Source: Bizionia paragorgiae
GTDB lineage: Bacteria > Bacteroidota > Bacteroidia > Flavobacteriales > Flavobacteriaceae
Assembly: GCF_900107625.1 (NCBI RefSeq)
Contig: NZ_FNQK01000007.1
Span: forward strand, 1 to 64,000
Reading direction: 5' to 3'
DNA: 64,000 bases
Shown here: positions 51,422 through 59,658 of the stretch, in pieces
Layout: every line of letters starts with the position of its first letter
How positions within the stretch are numbered: position 1 is the first letter of the stretch
Made by a program: the position numbers and the translations under genes
The notes under the pieces: generated by a model
Told to the model about the DNA's origin: nothing
Database searches by the model: none
Seen by the model: the letters and a program-made list of their open reading frames with translations, nothing else

Positions 51422-51799
51422 TTAAACTGCTTGAAGTAAAAGCAGACCAAAACCAATACAAATAAAAGGAAGCAGTAGAAGTACTACAACATTGTGTTCT
51501 ACTGTTTTCTTTCTATTGTGTTTAGCATTCATTTCCTTTCGTTTCTTACCGCCGTATTTTATCCAGTTTTTAAAATAAATACCGATCCCTACTAAAACAA
51601 ATAAGGTCCACGCTTTGCCGCTAGACATCAGTTCTGTATTCATTTGACTCAAGAAGGCAGCAAAAAAGCACCCTAGCAGAAACGCAATAGAGATTTCTAA
51701 TACAGAGACATAGACTAAAGCAATATCATTAGCTTTTTGTTTATACTGGCCTTTAAAATGGCTAAAAACGGAAAAGAAAAACTGTTCAATAATTGTCAT
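51422..51799 (-). CDS. Small membrane protein of unknown function
   Basis: This 125-residue protein has three hydrophobic helices (about 27-50, VSVLEISIAFLLGCFFAAFL; about 63-80, WTLFVLVGIGIYF; and 103-123, VVVLLLLPFICIGFGLLLL) and a very basic loop between (GGKKRKEMNAKHNRKKTVEH). I recognise no family. It converges with tex, nine bases from its end. Confidence 0.7.
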   Translation of the reverse strand: MTIIEQFFFSVFSHFKGQYKQKANDIALVYVSVLEISIAFLLGCFFAAFLSQMNTELMSSGKAWTLFVLVGIGIYFKNWIKYGGKKRKEMNAKHNRKKTVEHNVVVLLLLPFICIGFGLLLLQAV

Positions 51800-51814
51800 A
51801 CATATAAAAATAAA

Positions 51815-51845
51815 AAAACCTGCTAGCGTTTACTAGCAGGTTTTA
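51815..51845. terminator. Terminator between two minus-strand units
   Basis: The stem aaaacctgctag/ctagcaggtttt has T- or A-rich tails on both strands. It lies downstream of the 473-residue lipoprotein gene. Confidence 0.85.
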
Positions 51846-51872
51846 AAAATAGGTAATTTATTTTATAAAATC

Positions 51873-53294
51873 TTAGTTCGCTACTATTGAAACATTATCT
51901 AATTCATAAGTACCGTCGATACCTGCATCTCCACCACCAACATATTTAAAAGCAACATGAGCAGTTCCGCTATAACTAGATAGATCTATTGATCCTGAAC
52001 TTATCCAATCTTGGTAAAATGTACCATCTGAAACAATTGTACCACTTAAAGGCATCCACGTTGCATTAGCAACATCTGCCTCAACACCATTCCAATCTGT
52101 AGAAATGTATAATTCTAACTCACTACCATCAGAGAAACTATTAGACGTTTCAAAAGATAAAAACTCATAATCAGAGGCATCCAAATCTACTCCTGGAGTG
52201 ATTAACCAGCTTATATTTTGTACATCTCCAGAGTTATAAGCTCCGAAACTAGCGACTTGACTTCCTGGGTTTCCAGAATCGGTAGTTACAACAACTCTCC
52301 AATCTCTGTTTCCTGCTTCAATATAGTTAGTCCATCCGTTGGCGTTAATGCTTTGGTTAGCTGCCATAGTTTCAAAATCTTCAGAGAATATTTCTGTAAA
52401 ATCTGTTGGATCTAATAATGAACAACGCGCATCTGTAAAGTTTACATCATTAATTGAGTTTAATGCCATTACCACTTGACTTCCATCAAATGTTTTTACA
52501 ACTACTGCCGAAATTGTTCCGTTTTTAATTGGTAAAGGCTCTTGTTTAAAAGAAGCAAAAGAACTTGTTTCTAATTGAAACGTTGCATAAGAAAGACCCT
52601 CACATGCTTGCATTGTTCTTTGTGTATCATAAGACTCGTTTGGATCGAAGTATGCTTTTCCAGCAAGGTCATCAGCAAACTCTACATTATCTACACTTAC
52701 TAACATACCTACGTTAGAACCGTTAATAGAAGAAAATGTTTTAGGTAAAGGAATCATATCAGCAGTTGTACCAGAACGTAATATTTTAGTCTCTACTTGG
52801 TGCTCATCTAACTGTTGTACAGTTGTTCCGAATTGGTCCGTTTCAACAGATCCACCAATTGTATAAACGCCATTTCCTACTCTTTCTTCACCAACATATA
52901 ATCCTTTAAGGTTGATATATACTTCTCTACCTTTATTAAATTGGTTATAAGTATCTGACTGACTTACAATAATTTTTAAAGCCTTCGTTGGGTTAGAAGG
53001 TGTATCTTGCATATAAAATTCTTTGTAAAAGTTTCCTGTAGCATCAGAAGATGACACATAACCTTTTACATAAATATCAGCTGCAATTTGCTCTGGAGCT
53101 GTACCAGATGTATATAAACCTTGTACATAAGCCATATCAACTTCTGTACTAGTTTCTAATAACTCTACCAATGCTGCATTCTCTTCATTACCTAAACTAG
53201 AAGGTACAGTAAAATCGTCGTCTTCGACACAAGATGTCATAGCAAATACAGCTACAAAACTTAATATTAATGTTAAAAATTTATTCGTTTTCAT
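51873..53294 (-). CDS. Lipoprotein with DUF5689-like and choice-of-anchor J domains
   Basis: This 473-residue surface lipoprotein has the signal LILSFVAVFAMTSC (Cys22). The N-terminal domain, with IYVKGYVSSSDATGNFYKEF and REVYINLKGLYVGE, has the OB-like pattern of DUF5689. The C-terminal part is a choice-of-anchor J/MAM-like beta-sandwich (SQVASFGAYNSGDVQNISWL, then ELELYISTDW). It lies 38 bases after a TonB receptor gene and is surely in the same operon, so it probably acts as a surface substrate-binding partner, taking the place SusD-type proteins hold elsewhere. Confidence 0.85.
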   Translation of the reverse strand: MKTNKFLTLILSFVAVFAMTSCVEDDDFTVPSSLGNEENAALVELLETSTEVDMAYVQGLYTSGTAPEQIAADIYVKGYVSSSDATGNFYKEFYMQDTPSNPTKALKIIVSQSDTYNQFNKGREVYINLKGLYVGEERVGNGVYTIGGSVETDQFGTTVQQLDEHQVETKILRSGTTADMIPLPKTFSSINGSNVGMLVSVDNVEFADDLAGKAYFDPNESYDTQRTMQACEGLSYATFQLETSSFASFKQEPLPIKNGTISAVVVKTFDGSQVVMALNSINDVNFTDARCSLLDPTDFTEIFSEDFETMAANQSINANGWTNYIEAGNRDWRVVVTTDSGNPGSQVASFGAYNSGDVQNISWLITPGVDLDASDYEFLSFETSNSFSDGSELELYISTDWNGVEADVANATWMPLSGTIVSDGTFYQDWISSGSIDLSSYSGTAHVAFKYVGGGDAGIDGTYELDNVSIVAN

Positions 53295-53332
53295 AATATA
53301 ATTATTAATGTTTTTTTAATTTTTCTTTTCTT

Positions 53333-56155
53333 TTAGAACCTAAGATACACATTTACGAAATAATTGGTACCACGACCATACCAGTATTTAGATCCAAAAG
53401 TTCTTTTCGGACTTCCAACATCTTCTTTTAAAGCTCTGTAATCTGCTGTTCTACCTTGCTCAAAACCACCAGTTTTGTATTTTTTATCTAATAGGTTTCC
53501 TACACTAGCAAAAAAGCCAACATATTTATCTCCTACTTTCCAAGATTTACCACCTACTAAGTTAACAACCATATAGTCGTCAAACTTCTCTTGTTTTAAT
53601 AAATCTCTAGCAATGTCTTCGTTATAATCGTTATAAGGAATTCCGTCTGCATCTAAGTAAAACTCTTCAGATCTTGCTAATGGACTCACATCGATATAAG
53701 TGTTTGTAAAAAAGTTTGCTGTTGCACCAAACCACCAGAAGTCAGGATCTCTATATTCGAAACCTACAGAGTAAGCACGCTGTGGTCCACCAGCTACTTT
53801 ATAGTCTTTTAAGTTCGCTGTTCTTAATTGTGTACCAGATAAGTTAGTTTGATTTCCTTGTTCGTCTTGACCAACAAAATCATCTGAAGTTGAAGTAATA
53901 TATAATGACGGATCATTAGCATAAGTATATTGCCCTACAGAAGCAGCACCCTTTAATTTGATTGTTGGCGTTACTTGTGCTTCAAGACCTAGCTCTGCAC
54001 CGATGTGTTGTTTATCGACACCCGCTAAAACCTCTTGGATAAATCCTGTAGAACTACCTTGTGTAAAGAAGAATGATACTTCGTTAGCATCTTCGATTTT
54101 AGTATAGAACCCTGTTAATTTAGCATTAACTATAGAAGAACGGAAAATATAACTTAAGTCTAAAGAAGAAATTTTCTCTTCTGTAATGCTAATATCGTTA
54201 CTCTTCTTGCCATTAATAACACCTATATAATCATGACTCTCTCTAGAGTTTGTAAACGTATTTCTAATGCTTGGAGCTTGAGTAATATACCCTGCATTAA
54301 CATCGAATAAGTGCTTCCCAGTTAATTTATAAGTTAATCCGGCTTTACCACCAAATCCAGTAAATTCAATTTTATCTCCTTTACCATATGAGTTGTTTAT
54401 TAAAACACCATCAACAGAAATGCTTTGATTTCCGTTTTTGTATAAACCTTCTCTTTGGTAATCTGTTTTAGATACGCTTGCTGCTAAATAAAAATCAACC
54501 TTACTGTATTTAAATTGTGCTTGCGCATAACCTGCTAATTCATTAGCAAATAAATTATAGTTGTATCTAAACTTATCACCTTCAAAGGCTACAGCATCAG
54601 GATTATTTTCATCAAATGGGCTGTTACTAAAAGAATCTACATTAAGAACACCGTTAGTGCTTCCTAATAGATCGATGATTTCAGCAAAGTTTTCAGATTT
54701 TAATTTCTTGTAATTAAGCGATGCATTAAGAATAATGTTTTCGTTAATTTCTGATGTTAAAATAGAGTTGAATGTCCATTGCTTATCATCTGTTCTGTCT
54801 TCATATAATGAATACGCAGCATAATTACCACTAATATTGTTGGTAAGGTTAGCATCAAAAATACGGTCCCAATCAATTTGTCCGTTGTTTATAAAATTTT
54901 GCTCTGCAACATAAGCAGCACCATAATCTGGACCATCAGGATCACCTAAAGCGTAGCTTGGTAAATCTTGGTAGTAAGCTGGACTTGGGTTAGCTCCACC
55001 AGGATAATCTAAACGGCTATTCCCTATTTTACCAAATTGGTAACCAATATTTGTATTTAAGCTTGTTTTATCAGAGATATCCCAAAAATGATTTAACATA
55101 AGAATAGGCTCTTCCACTTCTTTAATACGAGAGTTTTTCTTCTCACCGTCTAAATACCCCCAGTACTCATTATATTTAATACCTTTTAAATCGTAAACTT
55201 CTTGAGTATTTGCAGAAGATTTACCACGTCTGTTTGGCGCATAAATAGAGGTGAAGTTAATGCTGTGTTTCTCGTTAATTTTCTTTTCTACAGAAGCAAA
55301 GAATGAATTAGAATCATAAAGTGTAGCATCTTGATACCCTTCATTACCCCAACGTCTTCCTGCCATAATAGTATAAGCCCATCCATCTTCCATTAATCCA
55401 GAAGCATAGCTCGCCATAAGACGGTTTGTATAGCTACGGTTAGAAGACGAGTAAGTAATACGACCACCTTCTCTATAAGAAGATGCTCTTGTAATAATAT
55501 TGGTAGATCCTAAAACCCCTCCAAAATTATAAGTTGATGGTTTTAAACCAGAAGTAAACTCTTGGTTTCTAACAACGTCATTTAATCCTCCCCAGTTACT
55601 CCATTGCGGACGCCCTGTGTCGAATTTATTCATTTCGATACCATTAATTAATACCGTACCGTTATCTGAATCTAAACCTCTTACTCTAAAGAAAGAAGAG
55701 CTAAACTCGAAAGCTGCAGTACGTTGAAAAACGTCTTTTGAAGACGATAGTAATCCTGAAATATTATCAGAACCACCGGTGTCATCATTTAATTCGTCAT
55801 CAGATAGTGTAATTGTAAATAAATCTGATTGACTCCCTTTATCAACCTCAAGAGTCATATCTTGAATGTTTAGAGTCTGTCCTTCATTTACTACAATAGG
55901 ATATCTTTTAGGAAGAAATCCTGATTTCGAAATTTTAAGCATTTGCTCTCCAAAAGGAACTGCCGATTTAAAAACAAACTGTCCGAAACCATCTGTTTGC
56001 TCTTTTAACTCTGTTCCTTCAATTGCGATTGTCACACCTGGAATAGCCTCATCTGTTACTGCGTCTTTAACGCCACCTCTAACAACTGTCTCCTGAGCGA
56101 GCACAGAAAAAGATGAAATTAATCCAAATAAAAAAATAAATAAACTTTTTTTCAT
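53333..56155 (-). CDS. TonB-dependent outer-membrane receptor
   Basis: This 940-residue protein has a signal peptide (KKSLFIFLFGLISSFSVLAQ), a carboxypeptidase-regulatory-like domain (VRGGVKDAVTDEAIPGVTIA), plug domain (LRVRGLDSDNGTVLINGIEM-type segment, residues about 150-230) and a large barrel ending in the aromatic sequence YFVNVYLRF. It imports a bound substrate using TonB energy; the substrate is unknown. The partner is the lipoprotein downstream. The promoter is at 56213, with a perfect palindrome over the expected transcription start. Confidence 0.92.
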   Translation of the reverse strand: MKKSLFIFLFGLISSFSVLAQETVVRGGVKDAVTDEAIPGVTIAIEGTELKEQTDGFGQFVFKSAVPFGEQMLKISKSGFLPKRYPIVVNEGQTLNIQDMTLEVDKGSQSDLFTITLSDDELNDDTGGSDNISGLLSSSKDVFQRTAAFEFSSSFFRVRGLDSDNGTVLINGIEMNKFDTGRPQWSNWGGLNDVVRNQEFTSGLKPSTYNFGGVLGSTNIITRASSYREGGRITYSSSNRSYTNRLMASYASGLMEDGWAYTIMAGRRWGNEGYQDATLYDSNSFFASVEKKINEKHSINFTSIYAPNRRGKSSANTQEVYDLKGIKYNEYWGYLDGEKKNSRIKEVEEPILMLNHFWDISDKTSLNTNIGYQFGKIGNSRLDYPGGANPSPAYYQDLPSYALGDPDGPDYGAAYVAEQNFINNGQIDWDRIFDANLTNNISGNYAAYSLYEDRTDDKQWTFNSILTSEINENIILNASLNYKKLKSENFAEIIDLLGSTNGVLNVDSFSNSPFDENNPDAVAFEGDKFRYNYNLFANELAGYAQAQFKYSKVDFYLAASVSKTDYQREGLYKNGNQSISVDGVLINNSYGKGDKIEFTGFGGKAGLTYKLTGKHLFDVNAGYITQAPSIRNTFTNSRESHDYIGVINGKKSNDISITEEKISSLDLSYIFRSSIVNAKLTGFYTKIEDANEVSFFFTQGSSTGFIQEVLAGVDKQHIGAELGLEAQVTPTIKLKGAASVGQYTYANDPSLYITSTSDDFVGQDEQGNQTNLSGTQLRTANLKDYKVAGGPQRAYSVGFEYRDPDFWWFGATANFFTNTYIDVSPLARSEEFYLDADGIPYNDYNEDIARDLLKQEKFDDYMVVNLVGGKSWKVGDKYVGFFASVGNLLDKKYKTGGFEQGRTADYRALKEDVGSPKRTFGSKYWYGRGTNYFVNVYLRF

Positions 56156-56184
56156 AATAGAAATAATAGTTAATAATAGTCTTT

Positions 56185-56209
56185 ACCTTAAATAACAATT
56201 ATTTAAGGT
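56185..56209. promoter_or_regulatory. Perfect palindrome at the TonB receptor promoter, operator candidate
   Basis: The arms accttaaataa (56185-56195) and ttatttaaggt (56199-56209) are fully complementary around a three-base spacer. On the minus strand the palindrome begins four bases after the TAAATTTG box, so it covers the expected start of transcription. A dimeric repressor site or an RNA hairpin in the leader would both fit. Confidence 0.55.
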
Positions 56210-56212
56210 CTG

Positions 56213-56220
56213 CAAATTTA
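56213..56220 (-). promoter_or_regulatory. -7 box of the TonB receptor/lipoprotein operon
   Basis: On the minus strand TAAATTTG fits TAnnTTTG and lies about 58 bases before the start codon. Confidence 0.6.
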
Positions 56221-56240
56221 CATTATTTATAATAAATATC

Positions 56241-56248
56241 TACTTTTG
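56241..56248 (+). promoter_or_regulatory. -7 box upstream of the secreted nuclease-like gene
   Basis: TACTTTTG fits TAnnTTTG, reads divergently from the receptor promoter 21 bases away, and lies about 48 bases before the ATG. Confidence 0.55.
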
Positions 56249-56295
56249 GCAGGAGTTTTGTAATTCATAATAACTTTAACATAACATTCAAATTC

Positions 56296-57348
56296 ATGAA
56301 AAAAATTCAAGTACTGCTTTCGGCATTCTTAATCTCAACATTTTTAGGGGTTAACGCTCAAGAAAGCAAAAAGTATAAAATCCACACTGTGGCTTTCTAC
56401 AATGTCGAAAACTTATTTGATACGGTAGATGACACCACAAAAAACGATGAAGCGAGTCCGATTATGGAAATCAACGCAGACCGCGAAGGTGTTTACAAAA
56501 ATAAAGTGCGCAATATGGCAAAAGTTATCGCAGACATCGGAAGGGAAGACACTGGAAACTCACCTGCTGTTATAGGTATTTCTGAAGTTGAAAACAGAAA
56601 AGTTATCGAGGACTTAGCTAACGACCCTGCGCTTCTTAATAAAGACTATGGAATTGTACATTTTGAATCACCAGACAGACGTGGGATTGATGTGGCGTTA
56701 ATGTATCAAAAAGCATTATTTCAACCTATTTCTAAAAGTTCACACACTTTAAAGATTTTTGATGACGCTTCAAGAAAACGTGTTTACACAAGAGACCAAC
56801 TTTTAGTTACAGGGAAATTAGATGGTGAAACCATGCACTTTATTGTAAATCACTGGCCGTCTCGTAGTGGTGGTGAAGCTCGTAGTCGATGGAAACGTGT
56901 CGCTGCAGCAAAACTAAGCAAACGCATTGTAGATTCTTTACAAGCTATAGACCCTTACTCTAAAGTGGTTATTATGGGAGATTTAAATGACAACCCTACT
57001 AATGCTAGTATTACCGATGTATTACAAGCGGAAAGAAAGAAGAAAAATGTTGAGTTCAAAGGAATTTATAACCCAATGATTGATTTATTTAAAAAAGGAC
57101 TAGGATCTAATGCTTATCGCGACAGTTGGAGTTTATTTGACCAAATGATGGTAACAAAACCTTTTATTGAAGACGGTTATGATAGCTTTAAATTTTATAA
57201 AGCGGGGATCTTTAATAAGAACTACTTAATTAATACTACAGGCCGTTATAAAGGATACCCTTTTAGAAGTTTCGCCGACGGTGGTTTTTCTGGAGGCTAT
57301 AGTGACCACTTTCCTGTGTATATTTATTTAATTAAAGAAGTGGAGTAA
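56296..57348 (+). CDS. Secreted endonuclease/exonuclease/phosphatase-fold enzyme
   Basis: This 350-residue protein has a signal peptide (KKIQVLLSAFLISTFLGVNA). The EEP fold has its motifs in order: VAFYNVENLFDTV (Asn/Glu metal site), GISEVENRKV (Glu), FIVNHWPSR (His), VIMGDLNDNPTN (Asp/Asn) and GYSDHFPVYIYL (Asp-His pair). Such enzymes hydrolyse phosphodiesters, and the substrate may be DNA, RNA or a phospholipid. It reads divergently from a TonB receptor operon, which suggests breakdown of a phosphate-containing polymer outside the cell before uptake. Confidence 0.92.
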   Translation: MKKIQVLLSAFLISTFLGVNAQESKKYKIHTVAFYNVENLFDTVDDTTKNDEASPIMEINADREGVYKNKVRNMAKVIADIGREDTGNSPAVIGISEVENRKVIEDLANDPALLNKDYGIVHFESPDRRGIDVALMYQKALFQPISKSSHTLKIFDDASRKRVYTRDQLLVTGKLDGETMHFIVNHWPSRSGGEARSRWKRVAAAKLSKRIVDSLQAIDPYSKVVIMGDLNDNPTNASITDVLQAERKKKNVEFKGIYNPMIDLFKKGLGSNAYRDSWSLFDQMMVTKPFIEDGYDSFKFYKAGIFNKNYLINTTGRYKGYPFRSFADGGFSGGYSDHFPVYIYLIKEVE

Positions 57349-57365
57349 AATCTATTTCTTACAAT

Positions 57366-57408
57366 AAAAAAAGGAGCTTGAATGGTAATTCAAGCTCCTT
57401 TTTTTTAT
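57366..57408. terminator. Bidirectional terminator after the nuclease-like gene
   Basis: The stem aaaaggagcttgaat/attcaagctcctttt has T/A runs on both sides. The genes converge here. Confidence 0.9.
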
Positions 57409-57424
57409 ACTTTATTTTTGAGAA

Positions 57425-57859
57425 TTACATCCAGTTACTCCATGGAATCCTAGATAATATTAAAAGTAAACCTATCGTATAAAAAATAGCTAAGGGCTTA
57501 AATTTAGCCGTCGAGCTCAATTTCTTTTTATGTTTAGAGTACCCAACAGTAATACAAATCACTGCTAAAATACCTACAAACGGGTGTTCTACAGCTAACA
57601 AACGCATAGGCGCATTTAAACCGCCCATACCATTAGCGGTAATATTGCTTAATCCTAGAGGCGAGGTAAAGTACAACACCAGACCAATTAATAATTGAAT
57701 GTGAGTTACAATTAGGGTAAATAAAGCAATTCTAAAATCGTTATTTCCGTATTCCTTTTTACCAAAAAACTTAACGAGTGCATTTACTGTTCCTACCACT
57801 ACCATGATTACCACTAAATAGGCCCAATACGAGTGAAGATCTTTTACTACTGTATACAT
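57425..57859 (-). CDS. Four-helix membrane protein with conserved-looking histidines
   Basis: This 144-residue protein has four hydrophobic helices (about 10-29, 43-64, 86-106 and 122-137). A histidine sits near the end or the start of several helices (His9 in KDLHSYWAY, His53 in VTHIQLLIGL, His92 in AVEHPFVGIL). This is the layout of small haem b or quinone-interacting membrane proteins, but no family is recognised. It has its own -7 box at 57885. Confidence 0.7.
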   Translation of the reverse strand: MYTVVKDLHSYWAYLVVIMVVVGTVNALVKFFGKKEYGNNDFRIALFTLIVTHIQLLIGLVLYFTSPLGLSNITANGMGGLNAPMRLLAVEHPFVGILAVICITVGYSKHKKKLSSTAKFKPLAIFYTIGLLLILSRIPWSNWM

Positions 57860-57884
57860 ATTTTTAAATTTTGATTATGTTAAG

Positions 57885-57892
57885 CAAATGTA
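57885..57892 (-). promoter_or_regulatory. -7 box upstream of the four-helix membrane protein gene
   Basis: On the minus strand TACATTTG fits TAnnTTTG and lies 26 bases before the start. Confidence 0.55.
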
Positions 57893-57907
57893 ATAATTAT
57901 TAGTCAT

Positions 57908-57942
57908 AAAAAAACCGCTTCATAATAATGAAGCGGTTTTTT
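57908..57942. terminator. Terminator after the second TonB receptor operon
   Basis: The stem aaaaccgcttcat/atgaagcggtttt has T/A-rich tails and lies 20 bases past the end of the 559-residue lipoprotein gene. Confidence 0.85.
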
Positions 57943-57961
57943 ATAAATACGATTATAATCG

Positions 57962-59641
57962 TTAGTTATTAAGGTATCTAACCCATTCGCCATCTTGCTT
58001 AATAAGATGCATACTTTCTTCTGCATTTCCACCAGAATAAATATTATATGTCAATAAGTATTTTTGACCTTCTTCTGCGTCAGGATACAGGTTATCTAAT
58101 AAAATTGCCATGGCATTTAAAACCATATCATCACTCCAACCTGAGGCTCCTGTTCCTCTATTAAAATTACCGTAAGAATCCAAATTAGCTGCAGCCGCCT
58201 CATAACCTTCAGTTGTTAATAACTGAGAAGCAATATAAGAGTAATTAGCTCCAACTAAAGTGTATTTAACAGTATTATCTGGAACCCATACTCCATTATC
58301 AAAACCAAATTGAATAGAAGCAACACTTGGTGTCCAAACTCCGTTAACCACAGTATATAAATTTCCTTTTGTAACCGTACCAACACTACTTCCTCCATAG
58401 TATTTAAACAATACATAAATAGAATCTTCTTCTTGAGCAAAAGGATAATTAATATCTAAAAACGTAGGTAAGTAATCATTAGGTGAAACAGACCCACTGA
58501 AGTTGTTATATTGTCCTGGTTGCCCTGAATTTTCTCCCATAGAGTCATAATCTGCAGAAGTTAAATACTTCACATTATTTACAAGTTCCCATTCACCACC
58601 TTCAGTAAACTGATAGAAATCAGATAATGACAAGGTGTCTCCCTCTATACCAATGGTCTTAATAGCTAAAGATCCTACTCTCCATCGTCCTGAATCAGTA
58701 ATTGTTGACTCGTATTTTAGTGCAATATTTACTGTCTGACCATCATAAGTCGAGAAATCATAATCTTCAGAAGGATCTAAAGTATCTACTCCTGGCGCTG
58801 TTGCTAGTGTAATTTCATCCCATGTTGCGGTTAAAACATCTCCTGAATAATCTGTAGAAACAAGAATTTTAAGCAACGAAGGATCGTCTGCATATTTAAC
58901 AGCGTGAGCTATTTGAAATTTAACACCGGTTTCTGATGTTAAATCTATTTCTGGAGATACTAACCATTCTTCGTTAGCGGTAGAGACTCCTACATAGCCA
59001 TTTCCTTGAACATATTGCGTATTTGAAGTCCAAACATCCTCAACCCCAGACTCTTCTTCTATTGTCCAACCTTCAAATGAGTCTGCAAACGTATACTCAA
59101 TTATTGGCGCAAAGCCAACAACTGGTTCTTCAGTAAATTGTTTGTATTGTACTCGAATGACATCTCCTACTTCAGGAGAAGGTATTGCATTAAGTAAAAC
59201 GTTTCCTACAGTTTCATCTGGATTTTCATTAGGATAAAAGGCGTTTGCATCAGCTGTTGGATAATCGTTGGATTCAAATTCATAAGTATCCGCATTAACG
59301 TAAGTTGACACGTCTGAAGGGTTACCATCATATAAATTAAAGTTAACTAGAACAGAAGATCCTTGCCCCCATAGCGGATATTTATTACTTAAAAATGGAG
59401 GTAACATTATTTCAGCGTCTTCAACAGAGCTAAATGCTTCAAAAGTCTCGTAATAATCAACTTCTTCACCTGCCCCTTGCTCTACAAGTCCAGCATAATC
59501 TTCAGAAACCAAAGTATACTCGTCGTCTCCAACTACCGGATTTGCTTGTGCATCGATTTCAGCATTAATATCATCTAATGGGTTACATCCAGTTAAAACC
59601 GAAACACCCACAATTGCCAATAAATAAATAATTTTCTTCAT
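57962..59641 (-). CDS. Surface lipoprotein with choice-of-anchor J-like domain
   Basis: This 559-residue protein has the lipoprotein signal LLAIVGVSVLTGC (Cys19). The N-terminal third is acidic. Residues about 185-330 form a choice-of-anchor J-like beta-sandwich (FADSFEGWTIEEESGVEDVW, then EWLVSPEIDLTSETGVKFQI), and two related modules of the pattern YTLVGANYSYI/LTSADYDSMG follow. It lies 17 bases after the second TonB receptor gene, in the same operon. Like the lipoprotein of the neighbouring operon, it probably binds the substrate at the surface. Confidence 0.82.
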   Translation of the reverse strand: MKKIIYLLAIVGVSVLTGCNPLDDINAEIDAQANPVVGDDEYTLVSEDYAGLVEQGAGEEVDYYETFEAFSSVEDAEIMLPPFLSNKYPLWGQGSSVLVNFNLYDGNPSDVSTYVNADTYEFESNDYPTADANAFYPNENPDETVGNVLLNAIPSPEVGDVIRVQYKQFTEEPVVGFAPIIEYTFADSFEGWTIEEESGVEDVWTSNTQYVQGNGYVGVSTANEEWLVSPEIDLTSETGVKFQIAHAVKYADDPSLLKILVSTDYSGDVLTATWDEITLATAPGVDTLDPSEDYDFSTYDGQTVNIALKYESTITDSGRWRVGSLAIKTIGIEGDTLSLSDFYQFTEGGEWELVNNVKYLTSADYDSMGENSGQPGQYNNFSGSVSPNDYLPTFLDINYPFAQEEDSIYVLFKYYGGSSVGTVTKGNLYTVVNGVWTPSVASIQFGFDNGVWVPDNTVKYTLVGANYSYIASQLLTTEGYEAAAANLDSYGNFNRGTGASGWSDDMVLNAMAILLDNLYPDAEEGQKYLLTYNIYSGGNAEESMHLIKQDGEWVRYLNN

Positions 59642-59658
59642 TTTATTTAATTTTTTTT

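Noticed and set aside
51873-56155. Classical SusC/SusD pair
   Set aside because: The lipoprotein has DUF5689-like and anchor-J-like domains and not the helical SusD repeat fold, so I describe it as a receptor/lipoprotein pair only.
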